Below are positions 18,891 through 28,252 of a stretch of 64,000 bases of DNA, piece after piece (the stretch's first letter is position 1; the number at the start of each line of letters is the position of its first letter). Where the stretch lies: positions 1-64,000 of the forward strand of contig MKWM01000034.1 in the NCBI GenBank assembly GCA_001899765.1. Direction: 5' to 3'. A program made the translations under genes and the position numbers. Below the pieces are notes generated by a model. It saw nothing but the letters and a program-made list of their open reading frames with translations, made no database searches and was not told where the DNA came from. This DNA comes from Thiobacillus sp. 63-78. GTDB taxonomy: Bacteria; Pseudomonadota; Gammaproteobacteria; Burkholderiales; Thiobacillaceae.

Positions 18891-19619
18891 ATGGACGCCA
18901 GCCTGCCGCAATTCGAACGCACACGGATTCTGCTCGACCCCGACGAGCAGGCGCGGCTGGCGCGGGCGCACGTGCTGGTGGCGGGCCTGGGCGGCGTCGG
19001 CTCGTATTGCGCCGAGGCGCTGGCGCGTGCCGGGGTGGGGCGGTTGACGCTGATCGACCATGATGTGGTCGGCGTGTCGAACATCAACCGCCAGTTGCCG
19101 GCCTTGCTGTCCACCGTGGGACAGTCGAAGGCTGAACTGATGGCCGCACGTATCCGCGATATCCACCCCGGCTGCGAGCTGACCGTGATCCGCGAATTCC
19201 TCATTCCCGAGACCGTGGCCGGCATCGTGCCGGCCGACGCCGACTTCGTGGTCGACTGCATCGACTCGCTCAACTGCAAGGTCGCGCTGATCGCCAGCAG
19301 CATCGAGCGTGGCCTCAACGTGGCGTCCAGCATGGGGGCCGGCAACAAGCTCGACCCGACCCGGATCCAGGTTGCCGACATTTCGAAAACCAGCATGTGT
19401 CCGCTCGCTTCGGTGATGCGCAAACGGCTCAGGAAACGCGGGATTGCCAGGGGCGTGCTCACCGTGTTTTCCGACGAAGCCGGACGGGCGCCCTTGCCGC
19501 CGCAGCCGGTCGAAGGCCGGGGTCGCGACCGGGCGGTCAACGGCACCATCAGCTATATGCCGCCGTTATTTGGCCTGATGCTGGCGGGCGCGGTGATCCA
19601 GCGGCTGATCGAACCCTGA
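18891..19619 (+). CDS. tcdA: tRNA threonylcarbamoyladenosine dehydratase (TcdA/CsdL)
   Basis: This 242-aa E1-like enzyme cyclises t6A37 in tRNA to ct6A using ATP. It has the adenylation-fold motif VAGLGGVGSYCAEALARAGV near residues 26-45, LTLIDHDVVGVSNINRQLPA near 48-67, and DCIDSLNCK near 122-130. Its length is close to the family. It lies alone between a divergent DUF2905 gene and a convergent small lipoprotein gene. Confidence 0.93.
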   Translation: MDASLPQFERTRILLDPDEQARLARAHVLVAGLGGVGSYCAEALARAGVGRLTLIDHDVVGVSNINRQLPALLSTVGQSKAELMAARIRDIHPGCELTVIREFLIPETVAGIVPADADFVVDCIDSLNCKVALIASSIERGLNVASSMGAGNKLDPTRIQVADISKTSMCPLASVMRKRLRKRGIARGVLTVFSDEAGRAPLPPQPVEGRGRDRAVNGTISYMPPLFGLMLAGAVIQRLIEP

Positions 19620-19648
19620 GCAGGCCGCAGCCGGGCCGCAATGGATAT

Positions 19649-19849
19649 TTACTGTTGCGTGGCCTGGTCGATCTGCCGGCGCTGTGCCTCGGCGGCATCC
19701 ATGACCTGACCTTCCACTGCCTGGGCTTTCTGCACGGCCTGGATCTGCGTGTCGAAGATCGCGTTGGCTTTGTCCCCGGTTTTCGGCTGTGGCGGTGCGG
19801 GATTGCAGGCGGTCAGCAGTAACGCCAGCGGGATCAGGAATCCTTTCAT
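19649..19849 (-). CDS. Small lipoprotein of unknown function
   Basis: This 66-aa protein has a lipoprotein signal (FLIPLALLLTAC, lipid Cys15) followed by a short, Gln- and Ala-rich helical tail (IQAVQKAQAVEGQVMDAAEA). No domain is recognised. Its ATG overlaps the stop of the upstream PNPOx-fold gene by 4 nt, making it the last gene of the long minus-strand train. Confidence 0.75.
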   Translation of the reverse strand: MKGFLIPLALLLTACNPAPPQPKTGDKANAIFDTQIQAVQKAQAVEGQVMDAAEAQRRQIDQATQQ

Positions 19850-20397
19850 TCTTCGTCCTCCAGCAATCGGGTGGGCAGACCGTCGATGCTGACCTGGTTT
19901 TTCGTGCGCCAGTAATCGAGCAGGCCGACGGGCCCTTTTTTCTCGGCCCAGCGTGCCAGGGTTTCGCGCTCACCCGTATAGGTATAGTGCGGCACGGCAT
20001 AGCCGCACGAAGTCTGCACCGAGTCGATGTCAAGGACGATGATCTGGCGTTCGCTGGGCAGCGTCGTGAAATACTGCCGCAACTCACCCCACTCCGGATC
20101 CTGCCGGCGCACGATACGGCCGCGGCCGTACAGGCGCAGAATCAGCGGATCGGCATCGAAGCTGCACCACATCATCGTCATGCGCCCATCGTGGGTGAGA
20201 TGCGCCCCGGTTTCGTTGCCGCTGCCGGTGAGATCGAGGTAGGCAACGCGACGCTCGGAGAGGATGCGCAGACTGTCCATGCCCTTGGGCGACACATTGA
20301 TGCGACTTTGCGCGGTGCCTGTGGCGGTGAAAAATATCCGCTGCACGGCGATGAAGGCACGATGTTTTTCTTCGAGCGCCGGGTAGAAGCGTGCCAT
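19846..20397 (-). CDS. Pyridoxamine 5'-phosphate oxidase-fold protein
   Basis: This 183-aa protein is of the flavin-reductase-like split-barrel (PNPOx-like) type: FYPALEEKHRAFIAVQRIFF, then a NVSPKGMDSLRILSERRVAY segment, DLTGSGNETGAHLTHDGRMT and WCSFDADPLILRLYGRGR. Such proteins bind FMN, haem or F420, and the substrate is unknown. The start ATG 20397 overlaps the preceding gene's stop by 1 nt (TGATG). The PNPOx enzyme of B6 synthesis is a less likely identity because the family arrangement differs. Confidence 0.8.
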   Translation of the reverse strand: MARFYPALEEKHRAFIAVQRIFFTATGTAQSRINVSPKGMDSLRILSERRVAYLDLTGSGNETGAHLTHDGRMTMMWCSFDADPLILRLYGRGRIVRRQDPEWGELRQYFTTLPSERQIIVLDIDSVQTSCGYAVPHYTYTGERETLARWAEKKGPVGLLDYWRTKNQVSIDGLPTRLLEDEE

Positions 20398-20993
20398 CAG
20401 TTGGTCTGCCTCCTGAGAAATTCGGTGAGGATACGCATGCGTGTCACGCTGTCGTTCATTTCCAGCAGATCCTGCTTGATGCTGAGTTTCAACGGCAGCA
20501 CCTCGGACAGCCGGTAGCCGACCCATACGGCATCGTCGAAAACGTGCGGGCCGGGGAAACGCGTGTGACCGTATTCGTCGATGATGTGGCGCAGGATTTC
20601 CACGGCCAGTTCAAGCTCCTGAGGAATTGCGCTGACAGGCTCGGCACTGACTTCGTCCACTGTGCCCATCAGCAGCCCATTGGGCTTGACCCGGGTGTGG
20701 CGGATGACGAAGCGTGTGTCGGCCTGGGTATCGATATGCAGGATACCGGTTTCCGGCATGTCCCAGTCGACGATGCGGACCCGCGTGCCAATCGAATAGG
20801 GCATGGCGGGCGTGCCGGTTTCCTGGCCTTCCCGGATGGCGCAGACGCCGAACGGGCTGCCGTCGGCGATCGCCTGCTTCACCATGTCGAGGTAGCGCTG
20901 TTCGAAAACCCGCAAGGGCATCCGGCCGCCGGGGAACACTACGGTTTTCAGCGGAAACAGCGGCAGGACGGTCTGCCTGGCGGCGGCGCTCAT
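20397..20993 (-). CDS. LON substrate-binding-domain protein
   Basis: This 198-aa protein is a stand-alone LON N-terminal domain with no ATPase or protease part: [20 protein letters not shown] at about 9-28, then FEQRYLDMV and [19 protein letters not shown]. Such proteins are common and uncharacterised. The start ATG 20993 overlaps the ubiX stop (ATGA). The longer reading frame upstream is a shadow of ubiX. Confidence 0.88.
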   Translation of the reverse strand: MSAAARQTVLPLFPLKTVVFPGGRMPLRVFEQRYLDMVKQAIADGSPFGVCAIREGQETGTPAMPYSIGTRVRIVDWDMPETGILHIDTQADTRFVIRHTRVKPNGLLMGTVDEVSAEPVSAIPQELELAVEILRHIIDEYGHTRFPGPHVFDDAVWVGYRLSEVLPLKLSIKQDLLEMNDSVTRMRILTEFLRRQTN

Positions 20994-21607
20994 CGGTCGT
21001 CGCCCCAGCGTGCCATGAGATCGTGCCGGATGCCGAGCTGGTCGAGAATGCGCGCGACGACGAAATCCACGATATCGGCGACCGACTCGGGCTGATGATA
21101 GAAGCCCGGATTGGCTGGCAGGATGACCGCGTTCATCCGCGACAGCGCCAGCATGTTTTCCAGGTGCAGGGTGGAAAACGGCGCTTCGCGGGGGACGAGG
21201 ATGAGCTTGCGCTGTTCTTTCAGCATCACGTCGGCGGCGCGTTCGATCAGGTTGTCGGACAGGCCGTGGGCGATGGCGGCGAGCGTGCCCATCGAGCAGG
21301 GGCAGACCACCATCGCATCGGCGGGATTGGAACCGGATGCGACCGGTGCATTCCAGTCCTCGCGGCCGAACACGCGGAGCTGGCCAGTGCGCGCATTGAG
21401 GCCTTCCGACAGCTGCCTTTCGAGGTCGCCAGCACGTGCAGGCAGCACCACGCCGAGTTCCTGTTTGGCGACGATGTGCGCGGCCTGCGATACCAGCAGA
21501 TAAACCTGCAGGTCGGCAGCCAGCAGGCACTCAAGGAGACGCAAGCCGTAGGCCATGCCGGAGGCGCCTGAAAGCGCCAGGGTAACAGTGTTCAGGGAAG
21601 GGAGCAT
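20990..21607 (-). CDS. ubiX: Flavin prenyltransferase UbiX
   Basis: This 205-aa enzyme makes prenylated FMN, the cofactor of the UbiD decarboxylase in ubiquinone synthesis. Motifs are [17 protein letters not shown] at the flavin site near residues 9-25, [20 protein letters not shown] (about 100-119) and [17 protein letters not shown] (about 140-156). The start at 21607 gives a normal length and overlaps the Gx transporter end by 16 nt. No ubiD is in the window. Confidence 0.94.
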   Translation of the reverse strand: MLPSLNTVTLALSGASGMAYGLRLLECLLAADLQVYLLVSQAAHIVAKQELGVVLPARAGDLERQLSEGLNARTGQLRVFGREDWNAPVASGSNPADAMVVCPCSMGTLAAIAHGLSDNLIERAADVMLKEQRKLILVPREAPFSTLHLENMLALSRMNAVILPANPGFYHQPESVADIVDFVVARILDQLGIRHDLMARWGDDR

Positions 21608-22143
21608 GACGAGGATTGTCGCCTGTCCGGTACGGGGGCGGCAAGCATGCGCATCACGATCAGTCCGTTTACCGTGCCGAAAACCAGCGCAGCCGCGGCG
21701 AACACCGGCAGCAGCTTGATCAGCGAGGCGGCAGGCAGCAGCCAGACGCCCACCAGCGCAAGCTGCCCGCCGATGTGGCCGAATGCCGCCAGCACCGACA
21801 GGCTGACCGGGCCGAAATGGCGGCTGGGAAGATAGCGCGCCAGCGCCAGCACCGACAGGCTGACGCACGCTCCGGACGCCGACAGCCAGAAACCCGGCGC
21901 AAACAGGCTGCCCAGCAACAGGCCGCCGGCCAATACCCGCAGGCCCGAGACCCAGGCGGCGGCGCGCCAGCCGTATTGCAGGAGCACCAGCAGGATCACG
22001 ATATTGGCCAGTCCGGGTTTTACTCCGGGCACCGGGCTCGGCAGCGCGGCCTCCGCGAGCGTCAGGCCGATCGCCAGGGCCGCCAGCCGGGCGATGCGGC
22101 GGTCGTCCGCATGGACCGGCAAGTCAATAACCGAGTGTGTCAT
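21592..22143 (-). CDS. Gx transporter family membrane protein
   Basis: This 183-aa protein has about five hydrophobic helices and the family motifs [20 protein letters not shown] and a [15 protein letters not shown] segment, as in the Hpre_diP_synt_I (Gx transporter) family. These are probably small-molecule uptake components; the old name component I of heptaprenyl diphosphate synthase is misleading. It overlaps the NusG-II gene upstream by 20 nt and ubiX downstream by 16 nt. The two genes are often paired, but no substrate is known. Confidence 0.82.
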   Translation of the reverse strand: MTHSVIDLPVHADDRRIARLAALAIGLTLAEAALPSPVPGVKPGLANIVILLVLLQYGWRAAAWVSGLRVLAGGLLLGSLFAPGFWLSASGACVSLSVLALARYLPSRHFGPVSLSVLAAFGHIGGQLALVGVWLLPAASLIKLLPVFAAAALVFGTVNGLIVMRMLAAPVPDRRQSSSCSLP

Positions 22144-22489
22144 AGGCGGTGGTCCGTCCACGGATTTCGAGGCTGACCTGATTGGGCAGACACAGTGCCG
22201 CCTGACCGGACTGCGTCAGCCAGCCCTGCTTGACGCATAGCTGGCGCGGCGACGGATCGCGTGCGATACGGGCACGACCGGGTTCGATTTCGATATGCGT
22301 CGTGCCGAGCGGGCCGTCGACGGCAAGCGTCCGGGCCTGTGCGAGCGATACGGTTTTTATCACCTTTCCGGCCGCGCGAATGACGACCGTGTCGCCACGG
22401 CTGCCGCCCCAGGCCCACACCGTGAGCGCGACGACGAGGCTGCCGCCGGCCAGCAGTACGCCCAGGTCGCCGGCGCGCAGGGAGGTCAT
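22124..22489 (-). CDS. NusG domain II-containing protein
   Basis: This 121-aa protein has an N-terminal membrane anchor (about 9-28, GVLLAGGSLVVALTVWAW) followed by a stand-alone NusG domain II fold with a conserved LCVKQGWLTQSGQAALCLPN segment holding two Cys. Such anchored proteins commonly neighbour Gx transporters, as here. Its role is unknown. It begins 1 nt inside the rapZ stop (TGATG). Confidence 0.82.
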   Translation of the reverse strand: MTSLRAGDLGVLLAGGSLVVALTVWAWGGSRGDTVVIRAAGKVIKTVSLAQARTLAVDGPLGTTHIEIEPGRARIARDPSPRQLCVKQGWLTQSGQAALCLPNQVSLEIRGRTTAYDTLGY

Positions 22490-23325
22490 CAGCTCAGTTC
22501 GCGGTGCCGCACCAGCACCTGCTCGCGTTCACGGAAGGCGATGGCCAGCGTCTCCGCGAAATACACGCTGCGGTGCTGGCCGCCGGTGCAGCCGATGGCG
22601 ACCGTCAGATAGGCGCGATGGTCGCGGATGAAACACGGCAGCCAGTTCTCGACGAAGCCGCGGATGTCGGCCAGCAACGCCATGGCGTCAGGGCTGGCTT
22701 CGAGAAAATCCTGCACCGGCCGGTCGCGCCCGGTAAGCGGACGCAGATCGGCGACGTAATGCGGATTGGGCAGGCAGCGCACGTCGAACACCAGGTCGGC
22801 ATCGAGCGGGATGCCGTGCTTGAAGCCGAAGGATTCGAACAGCAGGGTGATGCGCGAGCGATCCTGCCCGATCAGGTCCTTGATCCACAACCGCAGTGCC
22901 GAGGCGGACAAATCGCTTGTATCGATACGGTGCGCCAGCGGTGCGATGTCGGCGAGCGTTTCGCGCTCGAGCTGAATGGCTTCCTGCAGCGAAACGGTCT
23001 CGCCGGAAAGCGGATGGCGCCGCCGCGTCTCGGAGAAGCGCTGGACCAGCGTCAGCGTCTTGGCTTCGAGGAAAATCACCCGCAGATCGGCGCCCTGGCC
23101 GCGCAGCGCCTCGGCGATCAGCGGAAACTGGACAAAGCTTGCGCTGCTGCGCGCATCGATGGCGATCGCGATACGGCCATGGCCCTCGCGCGTCAGGTAG
23201 TCGACCAGCGGTTGCAGCATGGCCAGCGGCAGGTTGTCGACGCAGTAATAGCCCATGTCTTCGAGTACCGCGATGGCGATGCTCTTGCCCGAACCCGATA
23301 GCCCAGAAACCAGAACGATTTGCAC
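22489..23325 (-). CDS. rapZ: RNase adapter protein RapZ
   Basis: This 278-aa P-loop protein has Walker A GLSGSGKS (about 8-15), DNLP (about 33-36) and a C-terminal half with [20 protein letters not shown] and [15 protein letters not shown]. In enterobacteria RapZ guides RNase E to the sRNA GlmZ and so adjusts GlmS. In betaproteobacteria the family keeps its place next to hprK and ptsN, although GlmZ may be absent. It is the next gene after hprK, 0 nt apart. Confidence 0.95.
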   Translation of the reverse strand: MQIVLVSGLSGSGKSIAIAVLEDMGYYCVDNLPLAMLQPLVDYLTREGHGRIAIAIDARSSASFVQFPLIAEALRGQGADLRVIFLEAKTLTLVQRFSETRRRHPLSGETVSLQEAIQLERETLADIAPLAHRIDTSDLSASALRLWIKDLIGQDRSRITLLFESFGFKHGIPLDADLVFDVRCLPNPHYVADLRPLTGRDRPVQDFLEASPDAMALLADIRGFVENWLPCFIRDHRAYLTVAIGCTGGQHRSVYFAETLAIAFREREQVLVRHRELS

Positions 23326-24279
23326 TCAGTTGTCTCCGTCGATGGCAGCCTGCTGACGCTTGATGAACTGTTCGACCGGATTGATGCCGCGGCTCTTGAG
23401 AATGTGGTTGCGCACGGCCACTTCGACCAGTACGGCGAGGTTGCGGCCGGCGGCCACCGGAATGCGTACCTTGGGGATGGCGACGGCGAGGATGTTCTCG
23501 GTCGACGCCACCATGTCGAGGCGGTTCAGTCCGACTTCGCCGATTTCCTGGGGATGCACCAGCTCGACGATGAGTCTGAGATTCTTTTGCAGCTTGACCG
23601 CTGTCTCGCCGAACAGGTAGCGGATGTTGAGGATGCCGAGGCCGCGTACTTCGAGAAAATCGCGGATCAGCGCGGGGCAGCTGCCTTCGAGCGTGTCCGG
23701 TGCCACGTGCTTGAGTTCGACGACGTCGTCGGCCACCAGCCGGTGGCCGCGTGTGACGAGTTCCAGGGCCAGCTCGCTTTTGCCGACCCCGGCGTCGCCC
23801 TTGATCAGCACGCCCATTCCCAGCACTTCGAGAAATACGCCGTGCTGCGAAGTCGTTTCGGCCAGGCTTTGCGTCAGGTAATGGCCCAGGTAGGACATCA
23901 GGGTCGTGCTGGCCAGCGTCGAGGAGAACAGCGGCGTGCCGGTGCGTTCGGCGGTCTCGCACAGAACGGCCGGAACGGTCTCGCCATTGGCAATGACGAT
24001 GGCCGCGAGCTCGTTCGAAAACAGGTGGTCGATCGCCTCCTGCAGGCTGGGCCCGGACAGGCTGCGCAGATAGTCCATTTCGGCGCAGTCCAGCACCTGG
24101 ATCCGGTTGGGGTGAACGAAATTCAGGTGGCCGATGAGCGCCAGGGCCGGTTTGTGCAAGGCCCCGAAAGACAGGCTACGATGGCCGCCGGCGCGTCCGG
24201 CCAGCCATTGCAGGCCCAGTTGCTCCGCCAGATCGTGGAACAGGGTCTCGACCGAAACGTATCCTGGCTGGCTGTCCAT
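23326..24279 (-). CDS. hprK: HPr kinase/phosphorylase
   Basis: This 317-aa bifunctional enzyme phosphorylates and dephosphorylates HPr on serine. Walker A GDAGVGKS is near residues 156-163, and the HprK signature GLGILNIRYLFGETAV is near 204-219. In betaproteobacteria it works in an incomplete, regulatory PTS. The gene lies between ptsN and rapZ, the usual arrangement, 16 nt after ptsN. Confidence 0.96.
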   Translation of the reverse strand: MDSQPGYVSVETLFHDLAEQLGLQWLAGRAGGHRSLSFGALHKPALALIGHLNFVHPNRIQVLDCAEMDYLRSLSGPSLQEAIDHLFSNELAAIVIANGETVPAVLCETAERTGTPLFSSTLASTTLMSYLGHYLTQSLAETTSQHGVFLEVLGMGVLIKGDAGVGKSELALELVTRGHRLVADDVVELKHVAPDTLEGSCPALIRDFLEVRGLGILNIRYLFGETAVKLQKNLRLIVELVHPQEIGEVGLNRLDMVASTENILAVAIPKVRIPVAAGRNLAVLVEVAVRNHILKSRGINPVEQFIKRQQAAIDGDN

Positions 24280-24295
24280 CCGGCATTCCGTGCAC

Positions 24296-24751
24296 TCAGC
24301 TTGACCACGAGTGGAGCAGCGCGATCAGGCCGGACGGGCTGTCGGCCGCCCGCATTTTTGTGCGCATGGCCTCGTCGCCAAACAATTGGGCCAGTTCGCC
24401 CAGAATCTGCAGATGCCGTTCGTTGGCATCCTGGGGGACCAGCAGGATGAAACACAAGGTCACGGGTTGATTGTCGGGGGCGTCGAATTCGAGCGGATCC
24501 TTCAGCCGGTAAAATGCGCCGCATGCTTCTTTCAGACCCTTGATGCGTCCATGCGGAATGGCGATTCCGTGGCCGAGTGCGGTCGATCCCAGGCGTTCGC
24601 GCTCGAACAGGCTGGTGAAGATGTCGGAGGCTTTGAGACCGCGGGTCCGGGCGAACAGGTCGGCCGCATGCTCGAAGATTTTTTTCTTGCTGGTGAAGCT
24701 GATGTCCAGCAAGGTGGTGTCGGGGGTGATGAGGGGGGCGATTAGGTTCAT
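24296..24751 (-). CDS. ptsN: Nitrogen-PTS EIIA protein PtsN
   Basis: This 151-aa PTS_EIIA type-2 protein carries the phosphorylated His in ALGHGIAIPHGRIKG (His about residue 73). It takes part in the regulatory PTS with effects on nitrogen, potassium and sigma-54 functions. ATG 24751 is the conserved start (MNLIAPLI); upstream in-frame codons are not family-like. It lies 93 nt downstream of hpf. A 9-bp hairpin (24803-24811 with 24822-24830) and a TATAAT at 24796-24801 (minus strand, without a -35) lie in that gap. Confidence 0.95.
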   Translation of the reverse strand: MNLIAPLITPDTTLLDISFTSKKKIFEHAADLFARTRGLKASDIFTSLFERERLGSTALGHGIAIPHGRIKGLKEACGAFYRLKDPLEFDAPDNQPVTLCFILLVPQDANERHLQILGELAQLFGDEAMRTKMRAADSPSGLIALLHSWSS

Positions 24752-24844
24752 GCCTTTGCACAGCCGGGGAAAAGAGGAGTTGTCCGGCACGGCAGATTAT
24801 ACGCCCGAAGGCTGTTTGAAACCTTCGGGCAGGGCGTTGCAGTG

Positions 24845-25180
24845 TCAGGCGGGGCTTTCCGATGGTCGATGCTTCAACCCGCCGCCGTCTTGATGGACGT
24901 CCGAGGATTTTTCCTTGTGTCGGACGATCTGGCGATCCAGCTTGTCCGCCAGCAGGTCGATCGCGGCATACATGTTCCCGTCTTCGCTGCGGGCATGGAA
25001 ATCGTGGCCCTTCACATGCAGCGTGGCTTCCACCTTGTGTACCAGTTTCTCCACCTGCATGATGACCGTGACTTTGATGACGTGGTCGAAATGGCGTTTG
25101 ACGCGGTCGAGTTTCCCGGAGACATAGTCGCGGATGGCTGGGGTAACTTCCAGGTGATGGCCAGAAATCGTTAAATTCAT
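24845..25180 (-). CDS. hpf: Ribosome hibernation promoting factor
   Basis: This 111-aa protein of the HPF/YfiA family binds the 30S decoding region and dimerises or silences ribosomes in stationary phase. It has the beta-alpha-beta-beta-beta-alpha pattern MNLTISGHHLEVTPAIRDYV ... HVKGHDFHARSEDGNMYAAI DLLADKLDRQI. The AGGAGG 6 nt before ATG 25180 fixes the start; the longer frame is rejected. It is the classic gene after rpoN. Confidence 0.94.
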   Translation of the reverse strand: MNLTISGHHLEVTPAIRDYVSGKLDRVKRHFDHVIKVTVIMQVEKLVHKVEATLHVKGHDFHARSEDGNMYAAIDLLADKLDRQIVRHKEKSSDVHQDGGGLKHRPSESPA

Positions 25181-25335
25181 AGAGCCTCCTAAATCAGCTG
25201 AAAACAACTGGACGCCGACGTGTGGCGGCACATCCAGGAGCGATCCATACGCTCGATTTCATTGTGAGACGAAAGCCCTGCACATTCAAGCGTGGCGCAG
25301 GTATTCGGACATCCGTGCGGAAAAAGCCTTTGCGA

Positions 25336-26769
25336 TCAAAGTGCGCGACGCATGTTGGCGGGCGGAATCTGCAACGACTCGCGATATTTGGCGACCGTGC
25401 GACGGGCCACCACGATCCCCTGCTGGCCCAGCACGCCCGCCAACTGGCCGTCGGACAAGGGCTTTTTGGTGCTTTCGGCGGCGACCAGCTGTTTGATGAG
25501 GGCGCGGATGGCGGTCGAGGAACAGGCCCCCCCGCTGTCGGTGGAGACGTGGCTGCCGAAGAAGTACTTCAGTTCGTACAGGCCGCGTGGCGTCATCATG
25601 TATTTTTGCGTGGTGACGCGCGAGATGGTCGATTCGTGCAGTTCCACCGCGTCGGCGATCTCGCGCAGGACCAGCGGACGCATCGCCACCTCGCCGTGTT
25701 CGAAAAACTGTTTCTGGCGGTCGACGATGGCCTGCGAGACGCGCAGGATGGTATCGAAACGCTGTTGCACGTTCTTGATCAGCCAGCGGGCTTCCTGCAA
25801 CTGGCTGGCGAGCTGGTTGCCGCCGCTTTCACGATGACGCGACAGGATGTCGGCGTAGACGCGGTTGACGCGCAGCTTGGGCATGGCGTCGGCATTGAGG
25901 CTGGCGATCCACATGCCCTTGATCTTGCGCACATAGACGTCGGGAATCACATAGTGCGTGTCATCGGCACCGAAGGCGGCGCCCGGGCGCGGGTTCAGGG
26001 ACAGGATCAGCGCGCGCGCGGCGCGCAGCATGGCGTCGTCGATGCCGAGCATTTTTTTCAGCTTGCCGACATCGCGTGCGGCGAGCAGATCCAGATAATG
26101 CGTGGTGAGCCGCATGGCGGCGTCGCGCGCGGGGGTGTCCGGGGGCAGCGCGCGCAACTGCAGGGTCAGACATTCGGCCAGATTGCGTGCGCCGACCCCG
26201 GTCGGGTCCATGTTCTGCAGGTGCTTGAGCGCGATATCCAGTTCTTCGGGCTCAAGTTCTTCGAGTTCGCCCTGAAGGCTGGCGGTAATGTCTTCCAGCG
26301 GCTGGGTCAGAAAACCCGAATCGTCCAGGTCGTCGATCAGCGCGGCGACCAGCGTGCGGTCGCGCAGGGTGAGGGGGCTGACGATCAGCTGATTCAACAG
26401 ATGTTCGCGCAGGGTCGCACCTGATATCGAGCCCTGGGTGTAATCGTTGTCTTCATCGTCGCTGCTGGCCACGCTGTAGTCGTTCCAGTCAGCATCATCC
26501 AGCGTCGCGCTGGGTTCGGGCTCGCCAGGTTCGGGCGGCGCCGTGTCCGTGTCCTGTATTTCGGCTTCGGCCGTATGGGCCGGAGTTTCCGTCGCGGCGG
26601 GGCTGGCTTCGTCTTCCTCCTCGCGCTCCAGCAGAGGATTGTCCTGCAGCATTTGCTCGAGTTCCTGGTTCAGTTCCAGCGTCGACAGCTGCAGCAGCCG
26701 GATCGACTGTTGCAGCTGGGGGGTCAGTGTGAGGTGTTGACCGAGTTTGAGTTGAAGACTGTGTTTCAT
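25336..26769 (-). CDS. rpoN: RNA polymerase sigma-54 factor
   Basis: This 477-aa sigma factor needs AAA+ activators and reads -24/-12 promoters. Region I is Gln/Leu-rich (KLGQHLTLTPQLQQSIRLLQ), region II is acidic (about 50-120), and region III holds the core-binding part, the helix-turn-helix and the RpoN box ARRTVAKYRE near residue 455. It lies between lptB and hpf. A consensus sigma-54 promoter and a sigma-54 activator gene occur in the pilus region of this window. Confidence 0.97.
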   Translation of the reverse strand: MKHSLQLKLGQHLTLTPQLQQSIRLLQLSTLELNQELEQMLQDNPLLEREEEDEASPAATETPAHTAEAEIQDTDTAPPEPGEPEPSATLDDADWNDYSVASSDDEDNDYTQGSISGATLREHLLNQLIVSPLTLRDRTLVAALIDDLDDSGFLTQPLEDITASLQGELEELEPEELDIALKHLQNMDPTGVGARNLAECLTLQLRALPPDTPARDAAMRLTTHYLDLLAARDVGKLKKMLGIDDAMLRAARALILSLNPRPGAAFGADDTHYVIPDVYVRKIKGMWIASLNADAMPKLRVNRVYADILSRHRESGGNQLASQLQEARWLIKNVQQRFDTILRVSQAIVDRQKQFFEHGEVAMRPLVLREIADAVELHESTISRVTTQKYMMTPRGLYELKYFFGSHVSTDSGGACSSTAIRALIKQLVAAESTKKPLSDGQLAGVLGQQGIVVARRTVAKYRESLQIPPANMRRAL

Positions 26770-26841
26770 GAATCTTGACTACGGCAAAAAGCATGCCGGC
26801 TTGAGGCCAGTTTAACGTGGTTCGCAAGGAGATGGCGTGTC

Positions 26842-27564
26842 CTACAGGCGGAAATTTTCGCCGAGGTATACCTTGCGGGCGTTGTCGTCCTGGATGATGA
26901 GATCGGGCGTGCCGGCAATCAACACGCGGCCTTCGTTGATGATGTAGGCACGATCGCAGATACCCAGGGTTTCACGTACATTGTGGTCGGTGATCAGTAC
27001 GCCGATATCGCGCTGGATGAGGAAGTGTACCAGCTTCTGTATATCGAGCACCGCGATGGGATCGACGCCCGCGAAAGGTTCGTCGAGCAGGATGAAGCGC
27101 GGGTTGATGGCCAGTGCGCGGGCAATTTCCACGCGGCGGCGCTCGCCGCCGGACAGACTGACGGCGGAAGCTTCGCGCAGGTGGGCAATGTGCAGATCCT
27201 CGAGCAGATTGCCGAGGTGTTCCTCGCGTTCGGCCCTGTCGTAGGACTTGAGTTCGAGAATGGCGCGGATGTTGTCTTCCACGGTCATCTTGCGGAAGAT
27301 CGAGGGCTCCTGGGGCAGGTAGGACAATCCCAGACGCGCGCGCCGGTGGATCGCCATGTGGGTGAGATCGTGCGTATCCATCTGCACACTGCCGCCGTCG
27401 GCCGCGACCAGTCCCACCACCATGTAGAAGCAGGTGGTTTTTCCGGCACCGTTGGGGCCGAGCAGTCCCACGACTTCGCCGCTTTCGACCTCGAAGGACA
27501 CGTCGTGCACTACGGTGCGCTTGCCATACGTCTTGCGCAGGCCCCGGGCGGTAATCCTGCTCAT
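26842..27564 (-). CDS. lptB: Lipopolysaccharide export ATPase LptB
   Basis: This 240-aa ABC ATPase powers LPS extraction with LptFG. Walker A GPNGAGKTT (about 36-44), the signature LSGGERRRVEIARAL (about 138-152), Walker B FILLDEPFAGVDPI (about 158-171) and the switch His in LITDHNVRETL are all present. It lies between lptA and rpoN as in many betaproteobacteria. Confidence 0.96.
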   Translation of the reverse strand: MSRITARGLRKTYGKRTVVHDVSFEVESGEVVGLLGPNGAGKTTCFYMVVGLVAADGGSVQMDTHDLTHMAIHRRARLGLSYLPQEPSIFRKMTVEDNIRAILELKSYDRAEREEHLGNLLEDLHIAHLREASAVSLSGGERRRVEIARALAINPRFILLDEPFAGVDPIAVLDIQKLVHFLIQRDIGVLITDHNVRETLGICDRAYIINEGRVLIAGTPDLIIQDDNARKVYLGENFRL

Positions 27565-27711
27565 CCCGGAAACCGTGGTTGGGCGCGTCCGCCGGCCCGC
27601 CCGGGCATCCCGGCGGGCGGGTCGTCCCGGCGAGCGTGATCAAAGGAAAAAAAGCGAATAACCATGCGAAATTCCTCAGGCTTGTGATGGGGTCAACGCC
27701 GGTTCCCGGAA

Positions 27712-28248
27712 TCAGGGTTTGGCGGCGGGCTGTTCGCCGGTACGCGGTTTCGGACGGATGACGGCACGCACGCGTCCACTCGGGCTCTGGGCGTTGGGCT
27801 GACCGACGACCTTGTAGAATCCGGTGTTGGCGTTGTAGGAAATCTGCGCCCCGCGCAGTTCGTCGCTGCCGCGCCGCAGCCGCGCCTGGCCGATCAGTTC
27901 GAGCTGGCTGGTGACGCCGTCATATTCGATGCGGTCGGCGAAGCCCTCGATGTATTCATCGCCGCTATCGGTCTTCTGGCGGAACGCCACGGGGCGGCCG
28001 ATCGCGCTGACCTTGTCGAGTCCGTCCGCATTCTGGGTCACCTGCACGCGGTCGGCGCGCAGCATCAGCGTGCCCTGGCTCAACACCACGTTGCCCTGGT
28101 AGACGCTGATCTTCTTGATGTCGTCGAGCGTGACGGTATCCGCTTCAAGGTTGACCGGTTTGTCGCGATCCGCTTTTTCCGCATGGACGGACGTGGCCAG
28201 CAGGGTGGCGCACAGCATCGCATAAAACCTGAGGGTCGATTTGTTCAT
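27712..28248 (-). CDS. lptA: Lipopolysaccharide transport periplasmic protein LptA
   Basis: This 178-aa protein has a signal peptide (about 1-22, cleaved after SVHA) and an OstA-like beta-jellyroll (about 30-150) that bridges LptC to LptD. The segments NLEADTVTLDDIKKISVYQG and VVLSQGTLMLRADRV match the family. The start at 28248 is 4 nt beyond the lptC stop. The C-terminal tail is Pro/Arg-rich, and 147 nt without a gene follow before lptB. Confidence 0.92.
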   Translation of the reverse strand: MNKSTLRFYAMLCATLLATSVHAEKADRDKPVNLEADTVTLDDIKKISVYQGNVVLSQGTLMLRADRVQVTQNADGLDKVSAIGRPVAFRQKTDSGDEYIEGFADRIEYDGVTSQLELIGQARLRRGSDELRGAQISYNANTGFYKVVGQPNAQSPSGRVRAVIRPKPRTGEQPAAKP

Positions 28249-28252
28249 GGTG